From JBMYYR01 sp965243605 (GTDB taxonomy: Bacteria; Bacteroidota; Bacteroidia; Flavobacteriales; CAJXXR01), in contig CBDEVQ010000112.1 of the NCBI GenBank assembly GCA_965243605.1, positions 1-64,000 of the forward strand: DNA of 64,000 nucleotides. Direction: 5' to 3'. The notes below the pieces were generated by a model. The model had not been told where the DNA came from. It ran no database searches and saw nothing but the letters and a program-made list of their open reading frames with translations. Shown here piece by piece: positions 1 to 9,014 of the stretch (its first letter is position 1; each line of letters begins with the position of its first letter). The position numbers were made by a program, and so were the translations under genes.

Positions 1-193
1 GCTTTTCTATTTGTTCTAACACTGTGTCCTTATAGGCTACCCCTTCCGAGTTAATAAGCTTTACTGTTATATTATCGTATTTTGGTGTTTCTTCTGGAAC
101 ACAATCTACATCTGTAAATTTTTCATTACTATCCATATTACATGCTGCTAATCCAATAGCCATAATGGACATACATATTTGTTTAATGATCAT
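1..193 (-). CDS. lipoprotein, N-terminal part only (runs off the left edge)
   Basis: Too short for a usual ORF cutoff, but the frame is open from an ATG at 193 to the window edge. The product starts with a type II signal peptide ending in GLAAC, so Cys18 should be lipidated after export. The following 46 residues (NMDSNEKFTDVDCVPEE and on) resemble nothing I recognise. It begins 20 bp after the end of the secreted-protein gene at 214-915 on the same strand, so the two are probably co-transcribed. Function unknown; the C-terminal part lies outside the window. Confidence 0.7.
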   Translation of the reverse strand, partial: MIIKQICMSIMAIGLAACNMDSNEKFTDVDCVPEETPKYDNITVKLINSEGVAYKDTVLEQIEK

Positions 194-213
194 AATTCCT
201 ATTATTCGTTGTA

Positions 214-915
214 TTATTTCCTTTTATATACTCCATTATTAATAATAAATACGCCCTCTATTAAATTTGTACTATAATGGTCTTCTTGACCATCAAAGGG
301 TTTAATGCATTTTACTGATATTTCCTTTCCATTAACCTCAACCTGATATTCAAAACTATATTCTTCAACTTCCTCTTCTCTTGTATTAATTAGCTCTTCC
401 ATATGTTCATCCGAAATAGAGTCTTGATATAAGCTTTCTTCATAAACATAAGTTGTCTGATGAAAAGAGTGACCTACTTCATCCTCAAAAATTACAGCGT
501 GTGTTTCCAAATTAACAACCAGCATTTTTGTTGTGTTCTGGAATCTTTGCACACTTGAAGACCCTGTTTGGGATTCGTAAGTATAAGCTTCAATCACTAA
601 CAAATCATCCGAACCAGCATTATCAATAAATTCTATACGCCTAATTTCAGATGGAGGATACACCAAATCTACATCCAATGAAAACTCTTGCAAATATCCA
701 CTTCTCCAATACGCTATAAATGTAGTATCGGATCTTGTATATAAAAACACATCACTTATGGAGGAATAAAAACGTGCATTCTCTGTAGAATATAAATCCT
801 CAACGGTGTTATATGTATTAACCCTTGGCAATTCTATAGGGTTAAATAATATACTCTGAGCCTTTGCAGACCATATACTACATAAAACAATAAATAGTGT
901 TATTATTAATTTCAT
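214..915 (-). CDS. secreted protein of unknown function
   Basis: 233 residues from the ATG at 915; the frame also has a GTG at 933, but the ATG gives a clean signal peptide (MKLIITLFIVLCSIWSAKA, cleavage before QSI). The mature part is acidic, with many Ser, Thr and Tyr and a Glu-rich stretch (TREEEVEEYSFEYQ) near residues 178-195. No catalytic motif, repeat or sorting domain is recognised. It probably acts in the periplasm or at the surface. It is followed at once by a lipoprotein gene on the same strand, which suggests a small two-gene unit for envelope proteins. Confident that it is a gene; function unknown. Confidence 0.75.
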   Translation of the reverse strand: MKLIITLFIVLCSIWSAKAQSILFNPIELPRVNTYNTVEDLYSTENARFYSSISDVFLYTRSDTTFIAYWRSGYLQEFSLDVDLVYPPSEIRRIEFIDNAGSDDLLVIEAYTYESQTGSSSVQRFQNTTKMLVVNLETHAVIFEDEVGHSFHQTTYVYEESLYQDSISDEHMEELINTREEEVEEYSFEYQVEVNGKEISVKCIKPFDGQEDHYSTNLIEGVFIINNGVYKRK

Positions 916-1136
916 TTTGAATTTATTAAACACACCAAGATAATTAATTATTCTTTTTTACAAGGCATAATAAGAAATCTAATTTTCTTTAATACTTCTT
1001 ATAATATATGGGTAGCACAAGTCCTTTTCTAAAAAAAATAGTCATTAACTCAATTATCATGGGACTTCCCTCATAACTCAATTTTTATCATTGTGCCTTT
1101 TCATAGTTTTAGGTATTAATTCAAAAACTAAGTCCA

Positions 1137-2078
1137 ATGAAAAGTATAATTGCATTATTATTAATATGTACATTTTCAACAAGTCTAAATGCACAATTTA
1201 ACTATGACAATCTTAAAATTAAGAATGATACATCCTCTGTAAATAGATCTACATTAAAAAAATTAAGATTGTATCCTATTTATGCCAATAACCACTTTAA
1301 AGAAGAATTTGAAAATTTAGAAAAATTTACAAGTTTAGAAAAAGCAATTGCGGATAATGAAATTAAGCTAACTGAAATAGACGAATCTGGTACGGTGAAC
1401 AAATTACTTGCAGAAAATACGTCAAAGAAATCGATTTACTTACTGGCAGGTGAGGTTGTAAAAGGCGGAAAGCAAGATAGAGTGATTGGACAGGATATAA
1501 TTATTAATCCAGGTGAAGCTAAACACATAGAAGCATTTTGTGTAGAGCAAGGTAGATGGCAAGAAAAAGAATCAGGAATTCATTTTGATGGTTATATGAG
1601 CATCTCAAGTCCAGATGTTAGAAAAGCTGCTATACTTAATAAAAATCAAGCTGAGGTTTGGGAAAAAGTAGCTGAGGTTACCACAGCAAATAACGCTAAT
1701 ACAAAAACGGGAACTTATACCGAACTCGAAAACGCAGAACATTATAATACAGAAGCAAACCAATATATGGAGGTGTTTTCTTCAATTTGGGATTCAAATT
1801 CAGATGTTGTTGGGATTATTGCTGTTACCGCAGATAGAATAATAGGCTGTGATATTTTTGCAACCCACGATATATTTACAAGTTCATACAATAACCTTTT
1901 AAAATCATATATTACAGAAGCCATAACCAACGGAGATCGTGTGACCATTAGCCATAGTAAAATACAATCCTATTTAGATGCTTTTTTAGTAGATGAATCT
2001 AAACAAAATGAGGTTTTGGATAAAGATGGAGTCATTTTTCAAAATAATGGGAAGACATTACATTTATCCAGATTCTAA
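1137..2078 (+). CDS. secreted ARPP-1 domain (DUF6569) protein
   Basis: 313 residues with an N-terminal signal peptide (MKSIIALLLICTFSTSLNA, then QFNYD). The body matches my memory of the ARPP-1 / DUF6569 domain: YLLAGEVVKGGKQDRV near residues 100-117, then INPGEAKHIEAFCVEQGRW around 120-142. The name of the family comes from its association with ADP-ribosylglycohydrolase, rhodanese and phosphatase domains; its biochemical role is not known. Here it stands alone as an exported single-domain protein. It converges with yqeY and the two share a bidirectional terminator at about 2099-2130. No good -7 box was found upstream; TAGTTTTA about 30 bp before the ATG is one base off the TAnnTTTG signature. 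Confidence 0.75.
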   Translation: MKSIIALLLICTFSTSLNAQFNYDNLKIKNDTSSVNRSTLKKLRLYPIYANNHFKEEFENLEKFTSLEKAIADNEIKLTEIDESGTVNKLLAENTSKKSIYLLAGEVVKGGKQDRVIGQDIIINPGEAKHIEAFCVEQGRWQEKESGIHFDGYMSISSPDVRKAAILNKNQAEVWEKVAEVTTANNANTKTGTYTELENAEHYNTEANQYMEVFSSIWDSNSDVVGIIAVTADRIIGCDIFATHDIFTSSYNNLLKSYITEAITNGDRVTISHSKIQSYLDAFLVDESKQNEVLDKDGVIFQNNGKTLHLSRF

Positions 2079-2098
2079 TATGATTTGTATTAAAAAGC

Positions 2099-2130
2099 AA
2101 AGGGCATTAATCAAAAGATTAATGCCCTTT
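2099..2130. terminator. bidirectional rho-independent terminator
   Basis: Perfect 11-bp stem GGGCATTAATC / GATTAATGCCC with an AAAA loop, flanked by AAA on one side and TTT on the other. It lies between the convergent ends of the ARPP-1 gene (+) and yqeY (-), so it can close both, including the whole division and cell wall operon. Confidence 0.85.
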
Positions 2131-2151
2131 ATTCGTTGTAAAAAGGTTCTA

Positions 2152-2604
2152 CTATAGACTTGCTAAAACAGACTTTACAGTATCGGCAACCACTTTACCA
2201 TCGGCTTTACCAGCTAATGCTTTAGATGCCATACCCATAACTTTACCCATGTCTTTTGGTCCTGTTGCACCAACTTTAGTAATAATTGCTTTTACTTCAC
2301 CTTCAATTTCTTCTGCAGAAAGTTGTTTCGGTAAGTAATCTATAATTACATTGGCCTGATCTATTTCGTCCTGATAAAGATCTGAACGATCTTGTTCTTG
2401 GTATATTTTAGCGGCGTCTTTACGTTGCTTTAACATTCTTGTTAAAAGCGTAATTTCATCTTTCTCTGTAATTTCACCATTAAAATCTGCTGATGTTTTT
2501 GCCTTTAAAAATTCAGCTTTTATTGCTCTAAGTACGGTTAATCTTACTGTATCTTTAGATTTCATGGCTGTTTTGATTTCAGCCATTAAGTTATCTTGTA
2601 ACAT
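2152..2604 (-). CDS. yqeY: GatB/YqeY domain protein
   Basis: 150 residues, the usual size for stand-alone YqeY. Typical features are the LRAIKAEFLKAKT segment near residues 25-38, the KQRKDAAKIYQEQ segment near 60-72, the DYLPKQLS segment near 89-96, and the MGKVMGMASKALAGKADG segment near 119-136. The fold resembles the tail domain of the GatB amidotransferase subunit, which binds tRNA; the function of the free protein is not established. It starts 13 bp after ftsZ on the same strand, the last gene of the large division operon, and ends at the bidirectional terminator at 2099-2130. Confidence 0.9.
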   Translation of the reverse strand: MLQDNLMAEIKTAMKSKDTVRLTVLRAIKAEFLKAKTSADFNGEITEKDEITLLTRMLKQRKDAAKIYQEQDRSDLYQDEIDQANVIIDYLPKQLSAEEIEGEVKAIITKVGATGPKDMGKVMGMASKALAGKADGKVVADTVKSVLASL

Positions 2605-2617
2605 AATTTATTCTTAT

Positions 2618-4387
2618 TTATTTTTCTTCGTCGTCTGAATCTAATGTAAATCTTGATACATCATCATTATCCTGAACGGGAAGATTATCATTTAATTTTA
2701 CGCCTTGTCTTAAATATGCAGGTTGATTCTCTACACTTTCTATATCTTGAGATTCGCTTGTCTGAAAATTATACTTCTGTAAACGTTCTCTTCTTCGTTG
2801 AGCACGTTCCATTAATTCATTTGTAGACAGTTGTTCTTCTTGACTTTCTTTTTGTTGTTCAGCTTGTTTTTGTAGATCGGCTTGTTTTTGCTGAGCCATC
2901 TCTTTGGCCTTTCTAATTTCCTCTTCTAGCTTAGCTTGCTGTTCTTCTAACTTCGCTAAAGCATCTTGAGCAGAAGGTTCTAATTTAGGCTCTACAGGTT
3001 TAGGTTTTTCAACCACTACTTCTTCAACAATTGGTTTAACCGTCTCTATTTCTTCCTTAATAATTGGCTCTTCAATAATAGCTTCAGGAATAGGTATAAC
3101 AGGTTCTGTTTTAACCACAGGCTTTTCTTCTACCCTTTGCACAACGGGTTCAGCTACAACTTTTGCTGTTGGTTCTTCTTTTGGTTCTTCAGATTTAAGC
3201 TCAATTATTAAACTTTCATCAACATTTACAGTTTCACTAAAATCTAATACCGTCTGAAATTCTGATTTTTTTTCTTCTTCTGATGTAGCCTTGGGATCAA
3301 CCTCTTTTATAGAATGTTGTAACGGATCAAAAGAAGGCGATTCTGTAGAAACATTATCTTCTAATACATGAACGATTACATTTTCTTTCTTTTCTTCTTC
3401 CTTAGTTGTTTTTTCAGCTTTAAATCCCGTTGCAATTACGGTTACACTAATCGATTCCTCAAGTGTATCGTCTTCACCAACTCCCATAATGATGTCCACA
3501 TCAGCTCCAACACCTATTTCATCAATTAAAAGATCATTAATATGTCCTATTTCATCAAACGTTATTTCTTCTTGACCAGACATTATTAATAGAAGCACTT
3601 TTTCGGCTCCATTAATATGATTATCATTTAACAACGGCGAATTAATAGCCTTCTTTAATGCATCATCTGCACGTCCTTCTCCAGAAGCAATTCCTGTACC
3701 CATAATGGCTGTTCCACTATCTTTTAGTACAGTTCTGGCATCATTAAGGTCAATGTTAATTAAACACTCCTGAGTAATTACATCCGATATTCCTTTAGAC
3801 GCTGTTGCTAATATTTCGTCAGCCTTAGAGAAGGCTGCTTTAAATCCAACATTTCCATAGATCTCTCTAATTTTATCGTTGTTCACAATAATTAAAGTAT
3901 CTACATATTGTCTCATTTGTTCAATCCCTTGTTGAGCTTGTTTCATTCGAGTTTTCCCCTCAAAAGAAAATGGAATAGTAACAATACCAACAGAAAGAAT
4001 CCCACTCTCTCTTGCTGTTCTTGCAATTATAGGTGCGGCTCCTGTTCCTGTTCCACCACCCATTCCAGCAGTAATGAATAACATTTCGGTACCCATATTT
4101 AAAAAGTCTCGAATTTCTTCTAAACTTTCTTGGGCTGCCTTTTCTCCAACATCAGGATTAGCTCCTGCTCCTAGTCCTTTGGTTAGGGTTACCCCTAATT
4201 GTACTTTATTAGGTACTGGACTTGAGTCCAGTGCTTGTGCATCAGTATTACATACGGCAAAATCAACACCTTGTACACCAAGGTTAAACATGTGATTTAC
4301 AGCATTACTTCCTCCACCTCCAACACCAATAACCTTAATTACTGATGAGTTATTTTTAGGGAGAACAAATTCTATAGAATTGTCCAT
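2618..4387 (-). CDS. ftsZ: cell division GTPase FtsZ
   Basis: Tubulin-like GTPase that polymerises into the cytokinetic ring. The GTPase core covers about residues 15-325: GVGGGGSNAV near 21-30 and the tubulin signature GGGTGTG at 110-116. At 589 residues it is much longer than E. coli FtsZ (383). The extra length is a low-complexity linker of Glu, Lys, Pro and Val from about 330 to 520, partly predicted coiled coil (EEQQAKLEEEIRKAKEMAQQ). The tail holds a PAYLRQGVKL motif near 552-561 and ends in SRFTLDSDDEEK, as in other Bacteroidota; the tail is the expected FtsA-binding part. It follows ftsA by 52 bp, the largest gap in the operon, so local translation control or a secondary promoter is possible. 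Confidence 0.97.
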   Translation of the reverse strand: MDNSIEFVLPKNNSSVIKVIGVGGGGSNAVNHMFNLGVQGVDFAVCNTDAQALDSSPVPNKVQLGVTLTKGLGAGANPDVGEKAAQESLEEIRDFLNMGTEMLFITAGMGGGTGTGAAPIIARTARESGILSVGIVTIPFSFEGKTRMKQAQQGIEQMRQYVDTLIIVNNDKIREIYGNVGFKAAFSKADEILATASKGISDVITQECLINIDLNDARTVLKDSGTAIMGTGIASGEGRADDALKKAINSPLLNDNHINGAEKVLLLIMSGQEEITFDEIGHINDLLIDEIGVGADVDIIMGVGEDDTLEESISVTVIATGFKAEKTTKEEEKKENVIVHVLEDNVSTESPSFDPLQHSIKEVDPKATSEEEKKSEFQTVLDFSETVNVDESLIIELKSEEPKEEPTAKVVAEPVVQRVEEKPVVKTEPVIPIPEAIIEEPIIKEEIETVKPIVEEVVVEKPKPVEPKLEPSAQDALAKLEEQQAKLEEEIRKAKEMAQQKQADLQKQAEQQKESQEEQLSTNELMERAQRRRERLQKYNFQTSESQDIESVENQPAYLRQGVKLNDNLPVQDNDDVSRFTLDSDDEEK

Positions 4388-4439
4388 AATCTTATTTTCT
4401 AAGTATTCGTTTTATCTGTTTTGCTTTAACAGCCGTCTT

Positions 4440-5846
4440 TTATCTTTCGTCTTCGTCGTCTCCTTGCAAGAAATTCATAAACTTGCTTGCCCAACGGTCA
4501 AAATAAGACGTTTTTACATCTTTTTCGTCATCAAAGATAAACTCTTCTTTTACTTGAGCTTTATCAACAACATCGTCTATTTTACTATCTTCTGGTGTTG
4601 TAATTGGTTGAACAATTTCTTCTTGATGTTCAACTTCATTTTCTGCAATACGTTCAGCTTCTATTCGTATTTGCTTTTCTTTCTCTTTTAATTCTGTCGC
4701 TCTCAATGCTAAACCTACTGCTGTAGAATACATGGGATTACTTAATTGAGTGGCTTGATCTGCTTCAACACGTTCTTGAGGATATCCAATACGGACATCC
4801 ATTCCTGTTTCGTATTTCACCAGTTGCTGAATATGTTTTAATTGAGATCCTCCACCGGTTAAAACAATTCCTGCAATTAGCTTTTTACTGCGATCTTCAA
4901 ATCCATAATTTTTTATCTCTAAGTAAATAAGATCGATAATCTCAAGGACTCTTGAATAAATAATTTTAGATAAATCCTTTAAACTAATCTCTTTAGGTTC
5001 TTGACCTCTTAGTCCAGGTATAGAAACTATTTCATTTTCTTTATTTTCTCCTGGCCATGCCGAACCAAATTTTACTTTTAGGAGTTCTGCTTGTTTTCTA
5101 ATAATCAACAATGCATTTTTAATATCCTCAGTAATAATTTCACCTCCAAATGGAATTACAGCCGTATGTTGTATAATACCATCTTTAAAGATAGCAACAT
5201 CCGTAGTTCCACCACCAATATCAACCAATACAACTCCTGCTTCTTTATCATCGCTACTTAAACAAGCATCTGCAGAAGCTAAAGGTTCTAGGGTTAAACC
5301 AGAAACTTTTAATCCGGCTCGTTTAACACAACTTCCAATATTAGAGATTGAATTAATTTTACCTACAACAATATGAAAAGAAGCTTCTAAACGAGATCCG
5401 AACATTCCAATGGGTTCCTTTATCCCCGTTTCGGCATCTACTTTATACACTTGCGGCAATACATGGATTATTTCTTCTCCAGGTATCATCACTAGCTTAT
5501 GCACATTATTAATGAGTTTATGTAAATCTTTTTGATCTATGATTTCATCAGGCTCATCTCTTGTAATGTAGTCTGAGTGCTGAATACTCCTAATGTGTTG
5601 TCCAGCTATACCAACTACTAAATCAGAAATGCTTACTCCTGCTTGCCCTTCTGCCATTTGAATTGCTTGTACAATAGCATCAGAAGTTTGAGCAATATTG
5701 GTTACTACACCTCGTAAAACACCAGTGGATGGTGCTTGTCCTACACCGAGAACTTTAATACGTCCACCCGTACTTTTTTGAGCAACAATAGCAACTACTT
5801 TTGTTGTTCCAATATCTAATCCAACCGCTATATCTTCAAGATTCAT
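4440..5846 (-). CDS. ftsA: cell division protein FtsA
   Basis: Actin-like ATPase that anchors FtsZ filaments to the membrane. Core features: GLDIGTTKVVAIVA at residues 9-22 (phosphate 1), DIGGGTTDVAIF near 208-220 (phosphate 2) and IVLTGGGSQLKHI near 325-337 (adenosine motif). 468 residues, longer than E. coli FtsA (420) because of an acidic spacer at about 385-440. The C-terminus has the expected amphipathic membrane-targeting helix, FDRWASKFMNFLQ near 449-461, followed by an acidic end. It lies 3 bp after ftsQ and 52 bp before ftsZ, the standard ftsQ-ftsA-ftsZ order. Confidence 0.96.
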   Translation of the reverse strand: MNLEDIAVGLDIGTTKVVAIVAQKSTGGRIKVLGVGQAPSTGVLRGVVTNIAQTSDAIVQAIQMAEGQAGVSISDLVVGIAGQHIRSIQHSDYITRDEPDEIIDQKDLHKLINNVHKLVMIPGEEIIHVLPQVYKVDAETGIKEPIGMFGSRLEASFHIVVGKINSISNIGSCVKRAGLKVSGLTLEPLASADACLSSDDKEAGVVLVDIGGGTTDVAIFKDGIIQHTAVIPFGGEIITEDIKNALLIIRKQAELLKVKFGSAWPGENKENEIVSIPGLRGQEPKEISLKDLSKIIYSRVLEIIDLIYLEIKNYGFEDRSKKLIAGIVLTGGGSQLKHIQQLVKYETGMDVRIGYPQERVEADQATQLSNPMYSTAVGLALRATELKEKEKQIRIEAERIAENEVEHQEEIVQPITTPEDSKIDDVVDKAQVKEEFIFDDEKDVKTSYFDRWASKFMNFLQGDDEDER

Positions 5847-5849
5847 AAT

Positions 5850-6599
5850 TTATTTTTTAGTGCAAACAACTTGGTCTTTAAATGCTAAGTTAATAGCCTT
5901 GTATTTTTCCCATCCTTCGTTCTTAAGAATGTAATTCATGGTGTGTTCAAATTTTATGAATTTCTCATCTAAATCATCACTATCACCAAGTTCTACTATA
6001 AAATTACCAAATTGAGGTACAAAAGTATACTCTTCAAACGAATTTACATAAACATCTGCAATCTGACTTTTCAACAAGGGTCTTTTTTCTACGTTTTTAT
6101 AGAAATTAAATAGACTTATATCTTTAGTACTATCGCTTTCTACATGAAAGATAGGAACTCTAGCTGTAAAATTATCAGATAAAGGAATAAACTCTCCTTT
6201 ATGATCTAGATAATAAGCTCCTTTTGTACGTTCTATTCTTATTAAAGGTGTTTTTTGTTTAATATCTATATTAAGGACACCGTAAAAGTCCGAATATACT
6301 TCGGCTTGCTTGATGAATGGGTTTCTTAACAATACCTCTTCTACCTTTAACTTATCAATACTTTCTATGACTTGGTCATTAAAATCGAAATTATTCTCTT
6401 TCAATATTTTCCCAATGGTTTCATTCTGAACAAATGCTAATGTCTTATTGTTAATAACATTTATTTTAGTTTTTGTCCACGGAGTTTCCTTCGAGTCTAT
6501 ATTTTCAATAACTAAAATTATTAATAATGTCAATATACTCAATAACCAAAAAGATATTTTTACCCATTTAATACTGGATATTTTATGGATTAATTTCAT
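5850..6599 (-). CDS. ftsQ: cell division protein FtsQ
   Basis: 249 residues, a bitopic membrane protein: short cytoplasmic N-terminus, one membrane helix at about 12-31 (VKISFWLLSILTLLIILVI), then a periplasmic part. A POTRA-like segment fits about 40-115 (NETIGKILKE, then VEEVLLRNPFIKQAEVY) and the beta-domain follows. In the divisome FtsQ binds FtsL and a third partner and controls septal synthesis. Sequence conservation in this family is low, so the assignment rests on topology, size and position between murC and ftsA. The start overlaps the end of murC by 17 bp, suggesting translational coupling. Confidence 0.9.
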   Translation of the reverse strand: MKLIHKISSIKWVKISFWLLSILTLLIILVIENIDSKETPWTKTKINVINNKTLAFVQNETIGKILKENNFDFNDQVIESIDKLKVEEVLLRNPFIKQAEVYSDFYGVLNIDIKQKTPLIRIERTKGAYYLDHKGEFIPLSDNFTARVPIFHVESDSTKDISLFNFYKNVEKRPLLKSQIADVYVNSFEEYTFVPQFGNFIVELGDSDDLDEKFIKFEHTMNYILKNEGWEKYKAINLAFKDQVVCTKK

Positions 6600-7932
6600 A
6601 GTTGGACATAAAAGTACGGATTTTAGAAATATAATTTGCTATATCGCCAGCTCCAACTGTCAATATTATGTCTGAATTAGACTTCGCAATTAAATTCTCT
6701 AACTCATTAGGGTTTATTTTTTTGGCCTCAGGAATCTTCCCAACCAAAACCTCTGAAGTTACTCCATTAATTGGCAATTCTCTTGCTGGGTAAATATCTA
6801 ATACCCAACATTGATCTGAATAACTTAAGATTTCAGCAAATTCATCCATAAAATCTTGAGTTCTTGAAAATAAATGTGGTTGAAAAATCGTTAGCAATCT
6901 TTTATTTGGGTAAAATTCACGAACAGATTCAATAGCTCTCTTAAGTTCTGTAGGATGATGAGCATAGTCGTCAATTTGAATTTTATCTCCAATTTTCTCA
7001 ACATCAAATCGTCTTTGAATCCCTTTAAATGTTGATAATGCTTTTTGCATACTTGCGACAGAAACACCTTCTAACTGTGCTAACGCTAATGCGGCAACCG
7101 CATTTTCTACATTATGTAGCCCTGGAAATGGCATCATGCATTTAAAAGAAATACCATTTATTCCATAGTATGAAAAATGCATATCTCCATTTACCATGTG
7201 AATAGAATCTGCATAAAAATCGGCCGTTTCATTTATAGCATAGCTATAATCTTTATCTAAATCTATCGATTTATGTATTACTTTTTTCCCTTTAACCTTA
7301 TTCAAGTATTCTGTGAAACATAATTTCATCGTATCATGATCTCCATAAATATCGAGATGATCAGCATCTATAGAAGTTAATACAGTATGTTTTACATTTA
7401 AATGAAGAAATGATCGATCAAATTCATCAGCTTCTACCACCATTCCATCGCCTTTCCCTAAAATTAGATTCGATTGGTAATTGTTTAATATCCCACCAAT
7501 AAAAGCAGATGCGCCTGTATTACCAACATGCATTATGTGGGCTAAAATAGAACTCGTACTTGTTTTACCATGTGTACCTGCAACCGCTAAACATTCTTTT
7601 TGTAAAGAAATAAATCCTAATATTTCTGCTCTTTTATATAAGGTAAAACCTTGGTTTATAAATTGTGATTTAATCGCACTGTTTTCAGGGATAGCAGGTG
7701 TGAATACACAAATACTGGTCTTTGTGTTTAGAACATGTTCAGGTATCTCCTTTGCATGATCGTTATATACAATATTCATCCCTTCTCCTTCAAGGTTTTC
7801 GCAAAGTGGAGACCGAACTTTATCATAACCAAAGACATCTTTACCAATAGCCTTAAAATATCGTGCTAAAGCACTCATCCCAATTCCACCAATTCCAATA
7901 AAGTATACCGATTTAATTTGATCTAAATTCAT
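6583..7932 (-). CDS. murC: UDP-N-acetylmuramate--L-alanine ligase MurC
   Basis: Cytoplasmic Mur ligase that adds the first amino acid, L-Ala, to UDP-MurNAc. 449 residues, normal size. The N-terminal Rossmann domain begins FIGIGGIGMSALARY (11-25); the ATP-binding P-loop is GTHGKTS at 119-125; the central domain has VVEADEFDRSF and the C-terminal domain DDYAHHPTE, both typical of MurC. The start overlaps the end of murG by 4 bp (ATGA), so the two are probably translationally coupled. Confidence 0.97.
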   Translation of the reverse strand: MNLDQIKSVYFIGIGGIGMSALARYFKAIGKDVFGYDKVRSPLCENLEGEGMNIVYNDHAKEIPEHVLNTKTSICVFTPAIPENSAIKSQFINQGFTLYKRAEILGFISLQKECLAVAGTHGKTSTSSILAHIMHVGNTGASAFIGGILNNYQSNLILGKGDGMVVEADEFDRSFLHLNVKHTVLTSIDADHLDIYGDHDTMKLCFTEYLNKVKGKKVIHKSIDLDKDYSYAINETADFYADSIHMVNGDMHFSYYGINGISFKCMMPFPGLHNVENAVAALALAQLEGVSVASMQKALSTFKGIQRRFDVEKIGDKIQIDDYAHHPTELKRAIESVREFYPNKRLLTIFQPHLFSRTQDFMDEFAEILSYSDQCWVLDIYPARELPINGVTSEVLVGKIPEAKKINPNELENLIAKSNSDIILTVGAGDIANYISKIRTFMSNYEINP

Positions 7933-9014
7933 AATACAGAATGTATTTGATTTACAATACTTTGAGATGCTTTGGGTTTACTAAAAGGTTTTAAATGCTC
8001 TTTTAAATTATTGAGTTTCTCTGTATCATTCAATACATTAATAATAGAGTCAAATTGATGATCTAAATCTTTCTCTTCAATTAATTCACATGCCAATTGA
8101 TCTGCTAATACCTTAGCATTCTTATATTGATGATTGTCTGTTACGTTTGGAGAAGGTATAAATATAGTTGGCTTATTTAGTAAAGCTATTTCTGATACCG
8201 TTAATGCCCCTGCTCTACAAATTACAATATCGGCTTGGTTATATACTTCTGACATGTTGTATATAAAATCGTGCAATTCTATTGTATTAGAATTATGTTT
8301 AGATAATTCTGATTTGCAGTCTTGAAGATACAGTTTCCCACATTGCCAAATCCAATTTGTATTTTCCTGATTAATCATATTTGGAATATGATCTTTGAAA
8401 AATGTATTAATAGATCTTGCTCCAAGACTTCCTCCTAAAATAAGTACCGTTTTATTTGAACTCTTAGAATTTTGGGTGTTGGTTTTTAATTGGTTTATTA
8501 AGCTTTGCCTTAATGGGTTTCCTGTTTCTATAACCTTTGTTCCTGGAAAGAAACGTTCCATATTTGGATAGGCCGTAAATACACATTTGGCGTATTTAGA
8601 TATTTTTCGGTTAACGAGTCCTGGAAATGAATTTTGCTCTTGCAAAAACACAGGTATCTTTAAAAAAGAAGCAACTATAGCTATTGGGGCAGAAGCATAG
8701 CCTCCAGTACCAATAATAGCTTTAGGTTTCTGTTTTTTTAATAAACGATAACTTTTAATTAAACTTGATGCTAATTGAAAAGGTAGTTTTACATTTTCTA
8801 AAATTTTACCACGTTGTAAACCTCTTATGGGCATACCCGTAATTGTATATCCTGCCTTGGGAACTTTCTCCATTTCCATTTTCCCTAAAGCACCAACAAA
8901 ATGTACTGAGGTTTCTGGATATGTTAACAATTCTTCTGCTATAGCTATGGCTGGGTAAATATGACCACCCGTTCCTCCGCCACATAATATATAATGATTA
9001 TTTTCTTGTTTCAT
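7929..9014 (-). CDS. murG: UDP-GlcNAc transferase MurG
   Basis: Peripheral membrane glycosyltransferase of family GT28 that adds GlcNAc to lipid I, giving lipid II. 361 residues, the usual length. Two Rossmann domains: CGGGTGGHIYPAIAIAEE at about 12-29 (the GGTGGH loop) and, in the C-terminal half, GGSLGARSINTFF near 194-206 and CRAGALTVSEIALLNKPTIFIP near 267-288, the UDP-GlcNAc site. It lies between ftsW and murC, overlapping ftsW by 17 bp and murC by 4 bp. Confidence 0.97.
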   Translation of the reverse strand: MKQENNHYILCGGGTGGHIYPAIAIAEELLTYPETSVHFVGALGKMEMEKVPKAGYTITGMPIRGLQRGKILENVKLPFQLASSLIKSYRLLKKQKPKAIIGTGGYASAPIAIVASFLKIPVFLQEQNSFPGLVNRKISKYAKCVFTAYPNMERFFPGTKVIETGNPLRQSLINQLKTNTQNSKSSNKTVLILGGSLGARSINTFFKDHIPNMINQENTNWIWQCGKLYLQDCKSELSKHNSNTIELHDFIYNMSEVYNQADIVICRAGALTVSEIALLNKPTIFIPSPNVTDNHQYKNAKVLADQLACELIEEKDLDHQFDSIINVLNDTEKLNNLKEHLKPFSKPKASQSIVNQIHSVL

